Positions 7,420 through 16,825 of a stretch of 64,000 nt of DNA are shown here, piece by piece. Below the pieces are notes generated by a model. It was not told the origin of the DNA and searched no databases. It saw nothing but the letters and a program-made list of their open reading frames with translations. Source of the DNA: Gemmiger sp. An50. Its GTDB lineage: Bacteria; Bacillota; Clostridia; Oscillospirales; Ruminococcaceae. The stretch is from the NCBI RefSeq assembly GCF_002161595.1, contig NZ_NFID01000001.1:62001-126000 (forward strand). The letters run 5' to 3'. The translations under genes were made by a program, and so were the position numbers. Numbering within the stretch: position 1 is the first letter of the stretch; the number at the start of each line of letters is the position of its first letter.

Positions 7420-9978
7420 TCATTCGCCGGGGGCGGCAGCAGGCGGAGTCTTTCCCTCCCAGCACAGGGCCAGCGCTTCCAGCAGCCGGTCCATGTCGAT
7501 GGGCTTGGACACATGGGCGTTCATGCCCGCGGCGGTGGTGCGGTCCACGTCCTCGGCAAAGGCGTTGGCGGTCACCGCCACGATGGGCACCACGGCGGCG
7601 TCCGGCCGGTCCAGCCGCCGGATGGCCCGGGCGGCTCCGCAGCCGTCCAGCACCGGCATCTGCATATCCATCAGGATGGCGTCCACCGAATAGGGTGCCG
7701 AGCGCTGGAACTTCTCCACCGCCTCGGCGCCGTTGGCCGCACCGATCACCTGGGCGCCGCTCATGGTGAGCAGCTCGGTGACGATCTCCATATTCAGCTC
7801 GTTGTCCTCGGCCACCAGAATGGTCTGGCCCGCCAGCGAACCGGCGGCCTCTGCGGCGGCCTCACCGGACGCTTCGCCTGCCGCCGCGCCGATCACCGGG
7901 CCGTCGTGCTGCTCCACCACCTCCAGCGGGAGGGTCACGGTGAAGCGGCTGCCCTTGCCCACGGCGCTCTCCACCGTGATCTCACCGCTCATCTGCTGCA
8001 CCAGGCTCTTCACGATGGGCATACCCAGGCCGGTGCCCTCGGTGGTGCGGGGGGTGAAGTGGGTCTCGCGGGAATAGGGCTCGAAGATGTGATTCAAAAA
8101 TTCCTCGCTCATGCCGATGCCGGTGTCGGCCACCACGATCTGGAATTTGCTGTGCTTCTGGTAGTCGAACTGGCGGGCCTCCACCCGGATCTCGGCCCCC
8201 TCGCAGCTGTACTTCAGCGCGTTGGACAAAAGGTTGTTCATGATCTGACCGATCTTGAAGGAGTCGCCCTTCACCACCGGGTCCTTGATCTGCAGCGACA
8301 GCTCAAAGCGCTTGTTCTGGCGCTCGGCCTGAGTGCGGAACATCTCGCACACCTCGGTCAGGTATTCGTTCAGATTGAACTCCTTCACGTCCAGGGCGCT
8401 CTTGCCCGCCTCCAGCTTGGCCATTTCCAGAATGTCGTTGATGAGCATGAGCAGCTGCTTGGCCGCGAACTCCACCTTTTTGATGTAGCCGGTGACCTTT
8501 TCCGCATCGCCGGGGGTACGGCGGATCAGCTCGGAGTAGCCGATCACCGCGTTCAGCGGGGTGCGCATGTCGTGGGACATGGTGTTGAAGAAGGTGTTGC
8601 GGGCCCTGGCGCTGGTCTTGGCGGTGTCCAGCGCCTCCTGCAGAATCATCATGTGCTGCATCTGCTGGCGCTTTTCCACGTCCACATCCTTGAAGCAGAG
8701 GATCACCTCGCCGGGCAGCACATCCTTTTGATAGATGGTGCGCACGTTCACCCAGTGATAGCTGCCGCCGAACATGCGCTGGTAGTCGCCGCCGTAGTCG
8801 GCCACATTTTCCTTCACCCGCTGGCCGATGCTCTTGAGCGAGAAGTCCTGCTCGAACTCGGCGTAGGTCTCCGGATGCACCCGCTTTTTCACCTGGGCCA
8901 GCAGCATCTCGTAATCGCCGCTCTCGTCAAAGGTGCCGCGCAGGTCCGGCGAGGTCTTGATGGCCCGGTAGGTGCCGGCCTCAAAGTCCACCCGGTAGAT
9001 GGCAAAGAAGGAATCGCTCAGCACCCGGATGGTCTTTTCGGTCTCGGCCAGCCGCCGCAGGTTCAGAATGTCCCGCACCACCATGAACAGAAGGGTCACA
9101 AAGGCGATGAGGGCCACGCCGATCAGGGAATAGATCACCGGGTCCATCTCGCCCATCAGCACCTCCTGGATGGGGATGGTCATCACCACGGTCCAGCCGT
9201 TGTCCATCTCGGCATAATACACGCCCCGGGCCACGCCGTTGGGGTCGGTGATCTGGGCGTCGTAGGCAAAGAGACTGCCGTCCCGCACGCCGCTGATCAG
9301 CTGCTCGGCATACACCGGGTTGGTGGCCTGCCGGTCGATCAGCCGGTAGAGCAGCCCGCCGTCGGTATCGAACAGATAAAAATGATAGGTGGAGGGCAGG
9401 CTGATCTCCAGATCCAGCACATCGCCCTGGTTGATGTACACATCCATGGCCAACACATCGCCCTCGGTGTCCATGGCTTTGGAGAGGGTGAAGATCTGGT
9501 CGCCGGTGATGGCATCCTCATACACATCGCTGAAGATGATCTCGTCCGGCGAGGCCATCGCCTTCTGGTACCAGTCGGTGCTGGCGTAGTCGTAGGTTCC
9601 GTCGCCGGTCCTGGGGTTGTCGGCCACGATCTGCCCCCCGATCACCGCATACAGGTCGGCCACATGACCGCCGAACAGCTCATGTACGTTCTGCTGATAC
9701 TCGGCCATGCCCTCCTGCATCTGTTCCTCGCTCATGTTGGCATCCACGCCCCGGATGGCATACATCCAGGCCATATCAAACACCCGGGCAAAGCCGTCCA
9801 GCCTGCTCTGGGTCTCGCGGGCGTAGCTCTCGGCCAGCGACATGCCCATCTGCTGGGTGTTGCGCATCATCTTGTCCCGTACCAGGCCGATGCCCACCAG
9901 CAGAAGGGCGGCCACCACCACCAGCGTGGTGATGCTCAGCACGATGCTGTTCAGCGCCCGGCGCTGCTGCTTTTCCAT
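7420..9978 (-). CDS. Hybrid sensor histidine kinase/response regulator with dCache-like ectodomain
   Basis: 852 residues from ATG 9978, preceded by AGAGGGGGAC; an upstream in-frame ATG at 10023 lacks a good site. Order: cytoplasmic N-terminus, membrane helix (about 12-32), extracellular sensor of about 245 residues with DWYQKA as in Cache domains, second helix (about 281-302), a PAS-like region, HisKA with phospho-His 469 (TMSHDMRTPLNAVIGYSE), HATPase (NNLLSNALKY, DTGIGM, GTGLGM) and a C-terminal receiver (ILVAEDNELN, phospho-acceptor in ILMDMQMP, Lys in VSKP). No output domain is present, so the receiver probably passes phosphate on or acts in cis. An AraC regulator precedes it on the same strand, 94 bp away, and may be functionally linked to extracellular nutrient sensing. 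Confidence 0.92.
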   Translation of the reverse strand: MEKQQRRALNSIVLSITTLVVVAALLLVGIGLVRDKMMRNTQQMGMSLAESYARETQSRLDGFARVFDMAWMYAIRGVDANMSEEQMQEGMAEYQQNVHELFGGHVADLYAVIGGQIVADNPRTGDGTYDYASTDWYQKAMASPDEIIFSDVYEDAITGDQIFTLSKAMDTEGDVLAMDVYINQGDVLDLEISLPSTYHFYLFDTDGGLLYRLIDRQATNPVYAEQLISGVRDGSLFAYDAQITDPNGVARGVYYAEMDNGWTVVMTIPIQEVLMGEMDPVIYSLIGVALIAFVTLLFMVVRDILNLRRLAETEKTIRVLSDSFFAIYRVDFEAGTYRAIKTSPDLRGTFDESGDYEMLLAQVKKRVHPETYAEFEQDFSLKSIGQRVKENVADYGGDYQRMFGGSYHWVNVRTIYQKDVLPGEVILCFKDVDVEKRQQMQHMMILQEALDTAKTSARARNTFFNTMSHDMRTPLNAVIGYSELIRRTPGDAEKVTGYIKKVEFAAKQLLMLINDILEMAKLEAGKSALDVKEFNLNEYLTEVCEMFRTQAERQNKRFELSLQIKDPVVKGDSFKIGQIMNNLLSNALKYSCEGAEIRVEARQFDYQKHSKFQIVVADTGIGMSEEFLNHIFEPYSRETHFTPRTTEGTGLGMPIVKSLVQQMSGEITVESAVGKGSRFTVTLPLEVVEQHDGPVIGAAAGEASGEAAAEAAGSLAGQTILVAEDNELNMEIVTELLTMSGAQVIGAANGAEAVEKFQRSAPYSVDAILMDMQMPVLDGCGAARAIRRLDRPDAAVVPIVAVTANAFAEDVDRTTAAGMNAHVSKPIDMDRLLEALALCWEGKTPPAAAPGE

Positions 9979-10071
9979 GCCTTGTCCCCCTCTTTCCCGC
10001 CGGGGCGCGCCCGGCCGCTTCATTCCACGTTACAGTGTACCACAGTTCCCGGTTTTTCGCCAGTGAGTGCC

Positions 10072-10944
10072 TCACACACCCGCCGGGTGGGTGAAATGGG
10101 TCTGCCGGTAGGCCCGGGGCGAGATGCCGTACACCGATTTGAAGGCCCGGGAAAAATGCAGCGGGTTTGCATAACCCACCATGGTGCTGATGGTGCTCAC
10201 CGGCTGGGTGGTCTCCTTCAAGAACTGAGCCGCCTGGGCCATGCGGTAATGCAGCAAAAAGGCCTGGGGGCTCTCGCCCATGGTGTCCCGGAAGAGCTTG
10301 CCGAAGTAGCTTCGGTTCAGTCCGCAGAAGGCGGCGATGTCCTCCACCGACACGTCCCGCTGGTAGTTCTGCTCAATGAAGGACAGCGCCTCTTTCATAT
10401 AGAAGTCCCGCAGCCGGCGCTGGCTCTGGTGCTGCCTTGCCGCCGAGGATTCCACCAGCTGGTCCAGGAACAGAAAGCCCCGGCCGATCTGCCGGATGGG
10501 GCTGGCCTCGCCGTCCTGCACGATCTGCAGCATGCACTCCCGCAGCTTCTCACCCCCGGCCCGGGTGGCGGGGGTGTAGATGGGCTTTGCCGCGCCCAGG
10601 CCCGCCAGGGTCAGGCTTTCGCGCACGCGCAGGCCGTCGAACTCGATCCAGGTGTACTCCCAGGGGTCGACCTCGTCCGAGGCGTAGGTGGTGGTCTGGC
10701 CCGGCAGGATCAGAAACCCCTCCCCCGGCCCCACCGGATACACATGCTCGCCCACATACAGCTTGCCATAGCCGGCGATGATGTAATGGAACAAATAATG
10801 GTTGCGCCGGTGCGGCCCGTAGGAGTGCAGCGGCTCGGTACGCTCCCAGCCGTATTGATACAGGTTCAGGTCCACAAAGCGTTCGTCCTGAAACACGTGG
10901 AAAATCAGCTTGTTGCCGGCGTCCGGCCCGAATGCGGTGGCCAT
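10072..10944 (-). CDS. AraC-family regulator, probably of the alpha-galactoside operon
   Basis: 290 residues. An N-terminal cupin (about 15-150; HYIIAGYGKLYVGEHVYPVGPGEGF region) binds the sugar. Two helix-turn-helix motifs occupy the last 100 residues (VEDIAAFCGLNRSYFGKLFR and NPLHFSRAFKSVYGISPRAYR), as in AraC/MsmR/RafR. It is divergent from the transporter/alpha-galactosidase operon beginning at 11255, so by family habit it should activate that operon when raffinose- or melibiose-type sugars are present. The start at 10944 follows GAGGGAGGA. The inducer is inferred from context only. Confidence 0.9.
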   Translation of the reverse strand: MATAFGPDAGNKLIFHVFQDERFVDLNLYQYGWERTEPLHSYGPHRRNHYLFHYIIAGYGKLYVGEHVYPVGPGEGFLILPGQTTTYASDEVDPWEYTWIEFDGLRVRESLTLAGLGAAKPIYTPATRAGGEKLRECMLQIVQDGEASPIRQIGRGFLFLDQLVESSAARQHQSQRRLRDFYMKEALSFIEQNYQRDVSVEDIAAFCGLNRSYFGKLFRDTMGESPQAFLLHYRMAQAAQFLKETTQPVSTISTMVGYANPLHFSRAFKSVYGISPRAYRQTHFTHPAGV

Positions 10945-11061
10945 ACTGCCATTCCTCCCTCATTTTGTCTGTTTTTCTGATTATATACCATAATGCTAGA
11001 TGACTTCAAGCAAAAATGCCTGAATCAGCTAAATTGAGAGATAAAAACCTGCAAAATGATA

Positions 11062-11090
11062 TTTAACTTTCAACTGTCAAATCGTATAAT
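11062..11090 (+). promoter_or_regulatory. Promoter of the alpha-galactoside operon
   Basis: A perfect TATAAT (11085-11090) has a weak TTTAAC -35 box (11062-11067) at 17 bp, as expected for an activator-dependent promoter. Transcription would start near 11097, giving a leader of about 158 nt. Confidence 0.55.
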
Positions 11091-11114
11091 AAACACAGCC
11101 AAAAGGGAAACAAA

Positions 11115-11138
11115 TTGTATATAGTGCACATTGTACAA
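11115..11138. promoter_or_regulatory. Operator-like palindrome in the operon leader
   Basis: A 24-bp imperfect palindrome with TTGTA/TACAA ends and a GTGCAC centre lies just downstream of the predicted transcription start. It could bind a second (for example LacI-type) regulator. No such regulator gene is nearby. The region 10945-11254 otherwise shows no gene. Confidence 0.35.
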
Positions 11139-11254
11139 AACTGCTTCCGATTTTTCAGCACAACAGCGAAAACCGCGTTTTGCAGCTGCCCGAACCCGGC
11201 CGGTCGGGCGGCGGCAAGGGGAGGACTTCGCACAGGAACAGGAGGAAACAAGCA

Positions 11255-12535
11255 ATGAGTTTGATGCGCAGACTGGCATGCGCTGCACTGAGCGTTTGCC
11301 TGGCCGCGGGTCTGGCCACCGGGCTGACCGGATGCGGCGAAGGCTCGGACGGCACCGTGAACCTGACCTTCCAGATCTGGGACGTGGCCCAGCGCGACGG
11401 CATGCAGGCCATGTGCGACGCTTACACCGCCGAGCATCCCAATGTGAAGATCGAGGTGCAGGTGACCAGCTGGAACGAATACTGGACCAAGCTGGAAGCC
11501 GCCGCCATGAGCAACAAGATGCCGGACATCTTCTGGATGCACACCAACGAGATTCTGAAATACGCCGACAACGGCAAGCTGGCAGACTGCTCCGACATTG
11601 TGGAGACCGAGCACTTCTCCGACATTTCTCTGGCCAACGCCAGCGGTTCGGACGGCAAGCTCTACGGCGTGCCCAAGGATAAGGACACCGTGGGCCTTGT
11701 ATATAATAAGGAAATGTTCGATGCCGCAGGCGTGGCCTACCCGGACGAGACCTGGACCTGGGATGACCTGGTCAGCGCCTCCCAGGCCATCTACGACGCC
11801 ACCGGCAAGTATGGCTACATGGCCTACGGCGACGACCAGCTGGGCTACTGGAACTTCGTGTACCAGGCAGGCGGCAGCATCCTCACCGAGGACAACACCC
11901 GCGCCAACTTCACCGACCCCGCCACCCAGAAGGGCATGGAGTTCTACATCGGCCTGCAGAGCTACGACTGGTGCCCTGACCAGAACTACTTCGCCGAGAC
12001 CGCGCCCGGCGCGGCCTTCTTCTCCGAGAAGGGCGCCATGTTCTTTGAGGGCAACTGGAATATTCTCACCGAGCTGCAGAACTACCCCGACATGGTGGGC
12101 AAGTGGGACGTGGCCGTGCTGCCCATGTGCCCCGACCCGGTGAGCGGCGACGGCCGGGCCACCATCTCCAACGGCCTGAGCTACGCCACCGGCGCAAACA
12201 ACAAGCACATGGACATCGTCAAGGACGTGCTGAAGTTCTTCGGCAGCGAGGAAGGCCAGCGCATCCAGGGCGAGAGCGGCGCCGCCATTCCCGCCTATGA
12301 GGGTCTGGAAGAGACCTGGGTGGGCGTGTTCGACGAATACCCCATCGACGTGCAGTGCTTCATCGACATGTTCGACTACAGCGTGCAGAGCGTGAACAAC
12401 GCCGCCCGCCCCGAGTGGAAGAGCAAGGTCAGCGACACCCTGCTCAAGATCTATTCCGGCGAGCTGGATCTTTCCACCGGTTTGCAGACCATGCAGCAGA
12501 TCGTGGATGAGGCCGGCGCCGAGTATTACGAATAA
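11255..12535 (+). CDS. Sugar ABC transporter substrate-binding lipoprotein
   Basis: 426 residues from ATG 11255, placed behind AGGAGGAAAC; the reading frame extends upstream but without a signal peptide. The N-terminus is a lipoprotein signal ending in the lipobox LTGC, so the mature protein is tethered outside the membrane. The body has the features of family 1 (MalE-type) binding proteins: EHPNVKIEVQ, NKMPDIFWMHTNEI, YGVPKDKDTVGLVYNKEMF, EKGAMFFEGNW. It should capture oligosaccharides, probably raffinose/melibiose-type given the GH36 enzyme three genes on, and pass them to the two permeases that follow at 15 bp and in tight succession. Confidence 0.93.
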   Translation: MSLMRRLACAALSVCLAAGLATGLTGCGEGSDGTVNLTFQIWDVAQRDGMQAMCDAYTAEHPNVKIEVQVTSWNEYWTKLEAAAMSNKMPDIFWMHTNEILKYADNGKLADCSDIVETEHFSDISLANASGSDGKLYGVPKDKDTVGLVYNKEMFDAAGVAYPDETWTWDDLVSASQAIYDATGKYGYMAYGDDQLGYWNFVYQAGGSILTEDNTRANFTDPATQKGMEFYIGLQSYDWCPDQNYFAETAPGAAFFSEKGAMFFEGNWNILTELQNYPDMVGKWDVAVLPMCPDPVSGDGRATISNGLSYATGANNKHMDIVKDVLKFFGSEEGQRIQGESGAAIPAYEGLEETWVGVFDEYPIDVQCFIDMFDYSVQSVNNAARPEWKSKVSDTLLKIYSGELDLSTGLQTMQQIVDEAGAEYYE

Positions 12536-12550
12536 AGGAGGGCATCCCGC

Positions 12551-13435
12551 GTGAACAAAACTTCCAAGCTGTCCCGCGACGGCGCTGTCTGGGGTCTGGT
12601 GATGGTGGCCCCCACCATCATCGGTCTGCTGGTGCTGAACATCTGGCCGTTCATCGAGACCATCTACATGAGCTTCTCCAAGTCCAAGGCCTTTGGTACC
12701 TTCGAGTTCAACGGGCTGGACAACTACATCGAAATGTTCCAGAGCACCGAGTTCTGGAAGGCCACCTGGAACTCCATCTACTTCTGCATCCTCACCGTGC
12801 CCGTGGGCGTGTTCCTGGCACTGCTGGTGGCGGTTCTGCTGAACGCAAAGCTCAAGGGCCGCACCGCCTTCCGCGCCATCTTCTTTTTGCCCATGGTGGT
12901 GGCCCCCGCCGCCGTTGCCATGGTGTGGAAGTGGATCTTCAACACCGAGTACGGCATCATCAACAGCATCCTGGGCCAGAACGTGCGCTGGCTGACCAAT
13001 CCCGCTATCGTGCTGGTCACCTGCGCCATCGTGGCCATCTGGAGCGCCATCGGCTACGACGCCGTGCTGCTGCTCTCCGGCATCCAGAACATCTCGGCCA
13101 GCCTGTATGAGGCTGCGTCCCTGGACGGCGCTTCCAAGGTGCAGCAGTTCTTCCACATCACCCTGCCCATGGTTTCGCCCACCCTGTTCGTGGTGCTCAT
13201 CATGCGCCTGATGGCCTCCCTGAAGGTGTACGATCTGATCTACATGATGGTCGACCAGGCAAACCCCGCCCTCACCAGCGCCCAGAGCCTGATGTACCTG
13301 TTCTACCGGGAAAGCTTTGTGGCCGGCAACAAGGGCTATGCGTCCGCCATCGTCATCTGGACCGTGCTGCTCATCGGCATCGTGACCCTGCTGCAGTTCG
13401 CGGGCCAGAAAAAATGGGTGAATTACGAGGTGTAA
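12551..13435 (+). CDS. Sugar ABC transporter permease (MalF/MsmF type)
   Basis: 294 residues starting at a GTG with AGGAGG ten bases upstream. Six membrane helices are visible, and the cytoplasmic EAA loop that docks the ATPase is clear (EAASLDGASKVQQFFHITLP) near residue 190. It pairs with the next gene to form the membrane channel of a CUT1 carbohydrate importer. The operon lacks an ATPase, so a shared MsmK/MalK-type subunit encoded elsewhere is expected. Confidence 0.94.
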   Translation: MNKTSKLSRDGAVWGLVMVAPTIIGLLVLNIWPFIETIYMSFSKSKAFGTFEFNGLDNYIEMFQSTEFWKATWNSIYFCILTVPVGVFLALLVAVLLNAKLKGRTAFRAIFFLPMVVAPAAVAMVWKWIFNTEYGIINSILGQNVRWLTNPAIVLVTCAIVAIWSAIGYDAVLLLSGIQNISASLYEAASLDGASKVQQFFHITLPMVSPTLFVVLIMRLMASLKVYDLIYMMVDQANPALTSAQSLMYLFYRESFVAGNKGYASAIVIWTVLLIGIVTLLQFAGQKKWVNYEV

Positions 13436-13438
13436 ATC

Positions 13439-14269
13439 ATGAGCACACAAACAAGCAAGACCCTGAACAAGACCCTCACCTATGTGGCATTGATCCTGGG
13501 CAGCGTGGTTATGATCTTCCCCTTCGTGTGGATGCTGCTCACCAGCTTCAAGACCCAGGCCGAGTCCATGGCGGTGCCGCCCCAGCTGCTGCCCAGCCAG
13601 TGGAACCTGGACAACTTCATCACCGCGCTGGAAAGCCTGCCCTTCGTGAACCTGTATGTGAACACCGCCCTGCTCATCCTCTTCCGGGTGCTGTGCGCCG
13701 TGGTGTTCAGCTCCATGGCCGGCTACGCCTTCGCCAAGCTGAACTTCCCCTTTAAGAAGCTGCTGTTCACCATCGTTCTGGTGCAGATGATGCTGCCCAG
13801 CCAGATCTTCATCATTCCCCAGTACTTAATGCTGGCCCGCATGGGCCTGACCAACACCATCTTCGCGCTGGTGTTCCCGGGTCTCGTCAGCGCCTTCGGC
13901 ACCTTCTTCTTGCGCCAGACCTATCTGGGCATTCCGGGCGAGATCGCCGAGGCCGCCTATCTGGACGGCTGCAACAAGTGGCAGACCTTCACCCGCGTCA
14001 TGCTGCCCCTCACCGGCTCCAGCATGGCCGCGCTGGCCATCTTCACCGCGGTGTTCGCTTACTCCGACCTGATGTGGCCGCTGATCTGCAACATCGACCT
14101 GAACATGATGACCCTGTCTGCCGGCCTGTCCACCCTGAACGGCCAGTACACCACCAACTTCCCGGTTCTGATGGCCGGCAGCCTGCTGGCCATGATCCCC
14201 ATGGTGATCCTGTACCTGATCTTCCAGAAGCAGTTCATCCAGGGCATCGCCATGACCGGCGGCAAGTAA
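13439..14269 (+). CDS. Sugar ABC transporter permease (MalG/MsmG type)
   Basis: 276 residues, start ATG three bases after the previous stop with GAGGTG upstream, suggesting translational coupling. It has a short N-terminus, six helices, and the EAA loop EAAYLDGCNKWQTFTRVMLP near residue 165. Second half of the CUT1 channel; the C-terminus (FQKQFIQGIAMTGGK) is typical of MalG-like proteins. Confidence 0.94.
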   Translation: MSTQTSKTLNKTLTYVALILGSVVMIFPFVWMLLTSFKTQAESMAVPPQLLPSQWNLDNFITALESLPFVNLYVNTALLILFRVLCAVVFSSMAGYAFAKLNFPFKKLLFTIVLVQMMLPSQIFIIPQYLMLARMGLTNTIFALVFPGLVSAFGTFFLRQTYLGIPGEIAEAAYLDGCNKWQTFTRVMLPLTGSSMAALAIFTAVFAYSDLMWPLICNIDLNMMTLSAGLSTLNGQYTTNFPVLMAGSLLAMIPMVILYLIFQKQFIQGIAMTGGK

Positions 14270-14415
14270 CCACTAAGATTTCCCCCTTATCACGGCAGGC
14301 GGTCGGCTGACGAAACGGCCGGCCGCCCGCCTCGTGCTTTTTATCCACCTTTTCCAATTCCAGCGCCGGACCCCCAAGGCCCGGTGCGATTCCAAACTTC
14401 CAGGAGGACCCTCGT

Positions 14416-16668
14416 ATGGGCATTCAATTCGACGCCGCCGCGCGCACCTTTACCCTTTCCACCCGCAGCACCACCTACCAGATGGGGCTGGACCATCTGG
14501 ACCGCCTGCTCCATCTCTACTACGGCCCTGCCATCGGCCAGGGCGACCTGGCGGCCATGTATCCCCCGGCGGACCGGGGCTTCTCGCCCAACCACAACGC
14601 CGACCGGGCGCGCCGTGGCATCTCGCCGGACACCCTGCCCCAGGAATACACCGGCTGCAACACCGGCGACTTCCGCCTCTCCTGCCTGGTGGTGCGGGAT
14701 GAAAACGGCGCCGCCGGTGCCGAGTGGCGCTACGCGAGCCACAGCATCCAGAAGGGCAAATACGCCCTGACCGGCCTGCCCAGCGCCCACGACGAGGAAA
14801 ACGAGGCCGAGACCCTGTGCATCCGCATGGAGGACAGCGTGACCGGCCTTGCGCTGGAGCTGCTGTACGGCGTGTTCGCTGAGCAGGACATCATCACCCG
14901 GGCCGTCCGGCTGGTGAACGGCGGCAATCAGACCCTGCGGCTGGAAAAGGCCGCGTCCATGTGTCTGGACCTGCCCTTCGGCCGGTGGGATATGATCCAC
15001 TTCCACGGCCGCCACACCATGGAGCGGCAGGCCGAGCGGGTGCCCCTGCTGAACGCCATCCAGACCGTGTCCTCCACCCGCGGCGCCTCCAGCCACCACC
15101 ACAACCCCTTCGTGATTCTGTGCGACCGCAAGGCAAACGAGGAGCACGGCCTGTGCTACGGCGTGATGCCGGTGTACTCCGGCAGCCACCGCACCGACGT
15201 GGAGGTGGACCAGAACGGCCTGACCCGCATCGTGAGCGGCATCCACGACGAGCGCTTTAGCTGGCAGCTGGCCCCCGGCGAGGCCTTCACCGCCCCCGAG
15301 GTCATTCTGGCCTGCACCGAGAACGGCCTGACCGCCCTGTCCCAGCAGTATCACCGGTTCATCCGGCACAACGTCTGCCGGGGCGAGCACCGCTTCGCCC
15401 GCCGTCCGGTGCTGATCAACAACTGGGAGGCCACCTACTTCGACTTTGACTCCGACGCCATCGTGCGCATCGCCGAAAAGGCGGCGGCCCTGGGCGTGGA
15501 GATGCTGGTGCTGGACGACGGCTGGTTCGGCAAGCGGGGCGACGACAACAGCGGCCTGGGCGACTGGTTCGTGAACGAGAAAAAGCTGCCCGGCGGCCTG
15601 ACTCCCCTGATTCAGCGGGTGAACGCGCTGGGCATGAAGTTCGGCATCTGGGTGGAGCCGGAGATGGTGAGCGAGGATTCCGATTTGTACCGGGCGCATC
15701 CGGACTGGGCCCTCACCCTGCCGGGCCGCGCCCCGGTGATGAGCCGCAACCAGATGGTGCTGGACATGGGCCGCAGCGAGGTGGTGGACTACCTGACCGA
15801 GCGGCTGACCGACCTGCTGGCCAATAACCCCATCGCGTACGTGAAGTGGGACATGAACCGGAACATGACCGACGTGTACAGCCGGGTGCTGCCCGCCGAG
15901 CGGCAGGGCGAAGCGGCCCACCGGTACATGCTGGGCGTTTACCGGCTGCTGGAGACCCTGACCACCCGTTTCCCCCATGTGCTGTTTGAGGGCTGCGCGG
16001 GCGGCGGCGGCCGCTTCGACGCGGGCATGCTGGCCTACTTCACCCAGATCTGGTGCAGCGACGACACCGACGCCATCGAGCGGCTGGTGATCCAGCACGG
16101 CACCTCCTTCGGCTACCCGGTGAGCAGCATGGGCGCGCATGTGTCCGCCTGCCCCAACCACCAGACCGGCCGCACCACTCCCCTGTGGACCCGTGCGGTG
16201 GCGGCCATGTCCGGCACCTTCGGCTACGAGCTGGACCTGAACAAACTGAGCGACGAGGAAGCCGCCCAGGTGAAGGAGCAGATCGCCTTCTTCGATAAGC
16301 ACTACCAGCTGGTTCAGAACGGGCTGTATTACCGGCTCACCGACCCCACCGAGGAAAGCCGCTACGCGGCCTGGCAGTTCGTGGACGAGGAGCAGAGCGA
16401 GACGCTGTTCAATCTTGTCCTCACCCATCCGGAAGCCAACGCCCGCCCGCTGCACGTGTGGCTGCGAGGCCTTGACCCGGACGCTCTGTACCGTGTGGAG
16501 AGCCTGGACATCCACGGCTGCCACTGCGCGCCCCAGGCAGGCCTGGACCTGGCCATGGAGGGCGTGGGCAAAACCTACAGCGGCAGCACCCTGATGCACG
16601 CAGGCTACACCCTGCCCCAGCTGGCCGGCGACTACCCCAGCGTGCAGATGTATGTAAAGCGCGTATAA
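14416..16668 (+). CDS. GH36 alpha-galactosidase
   Basis: 750 residues, the normal length for bacterial cytoplasmic GH36 enzymes (AgaA/RafA type), with no signal peptide. It hydrolyses terminal alpha-1,6-galactosyl units from melibiose, raffinose and stachyose taken up by the transporter encoded just upstream. The N-terminal beta domain carries HGRHTMERQ; the barrel has MLVLDDGWFGKR, IWVEPEMV, the nucleophile in KWDMNRN (Asp479) and the acid/base in CSDDTDAIERL (Asp549), spaced as in characterised family members. A C-terminal beta domain follows. Start ATG behind CAGGAGGA. It is 146 bp from the permease gene and likely the last gene of the operon. Confidence 0.95.
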   Translation: MGIQFDAAARTFTLSTRSTTYQMGLDHLDRLLHLYYGPAIGQGDLAAMYPPADRGFSPNHNADRARRGISPDTLPQEYTGCNTGDFRLSCLVVRDENGAAGAEWRYASHSIQKGKYALTGLPSAHDEENEAETLCIRMEDSVTGLALELLYGVFAEQDIITRAVRLVNGGNQTLRLEKAASMCLDLPFGRWDMIHFHGRHTMERQAERVPLLNAIQTVSSTRGASSHHHNPFVILCDRKANEEHGLCYGVMPVYSGSHRTDVEVDQNGLTRIVSGIHDERFSWQLAPGEAFTAPEVILACTENGLTALSQQYHRFIRHNVCRGEHRFARRPVLINNWEATYFDFDSDAIVRIAEKAAALGVEMLVLDDGWFGKRGDDNSGLGDWFVNEKKLPGGLTPLIQRVNALGMKFGIWVEPEMVSEDSDLYRAHPDWALTLPGRAPVMSRNQMVLDMGRSEVVDYLTERLTDLLANNPIAYVKWDMNRNMTDVYSRVLPAERQGEAAHRYMLGVYRLLETLTTRFPHVLFEGCAGGGGRFDAGMLAYFTQIWCSDDTDAIERLVIQHGTSFGYPVSSMGAHVSACPNHQTGRTTPLWTRAVAAMSGTFGYELDLNKLSDEEAAQVKEQIAFFDKHYQLVQNGLYYRLTDPTEESRYAAWQFVDEEQSETLFNLVLTHPEANARPLHVWLRGLDPDALYRVESLDIHGCHCAPQAGLDLAMEGVGKTYSGSTLMHAGYTLPQLAGDYPSVQMYVKRV

Positions 16669-16745
16669 GCGAAACGAGAAGAGAGAGAAGAAAAAGTAAA
16701 ACGGAAAAAGCCCGGGAACGCCCGGGCCATATAGAGGGATGGATA

Positions 16746-16776
16746 ACCCCCGGCGGCCAATGGCCGCCGGGGGTTT
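16746..16776 (+). terminator. Terminator of the alpha-galactoside operon
   Basis: ACCCCCGGCGGCC, loop AAT, GGCCGCCGGGGGTTTT. A smaller GCCCGGG/GCCCGGGC hairpin lies about 25 bases upstream. Confidence 0.9.
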
Positions 16777-16825
16777 TGTGGTAATCAGATAGTATTGCAC
16801 CTACTTAGCAACCACGTTCTTTTTA

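Noticed and set aside
7513-10980. Very long plus-strand open frame (over 1100 codons) opposite the hybrid kinase and AraC genes
   Set aside because: Its translation is His/Gly/Leu/Val-rich without any domain and mirrors the codon bias of the real minus-strand genes; GC-rich third positions simply remove stops in this frame.
14341-16800. Long minus-strand frame opposite the alpha-galactosidase
   Set aside because: Low-complexity shadow product; the GH36 gene on the plus strand has all catalytic motifs and a ribosome site.
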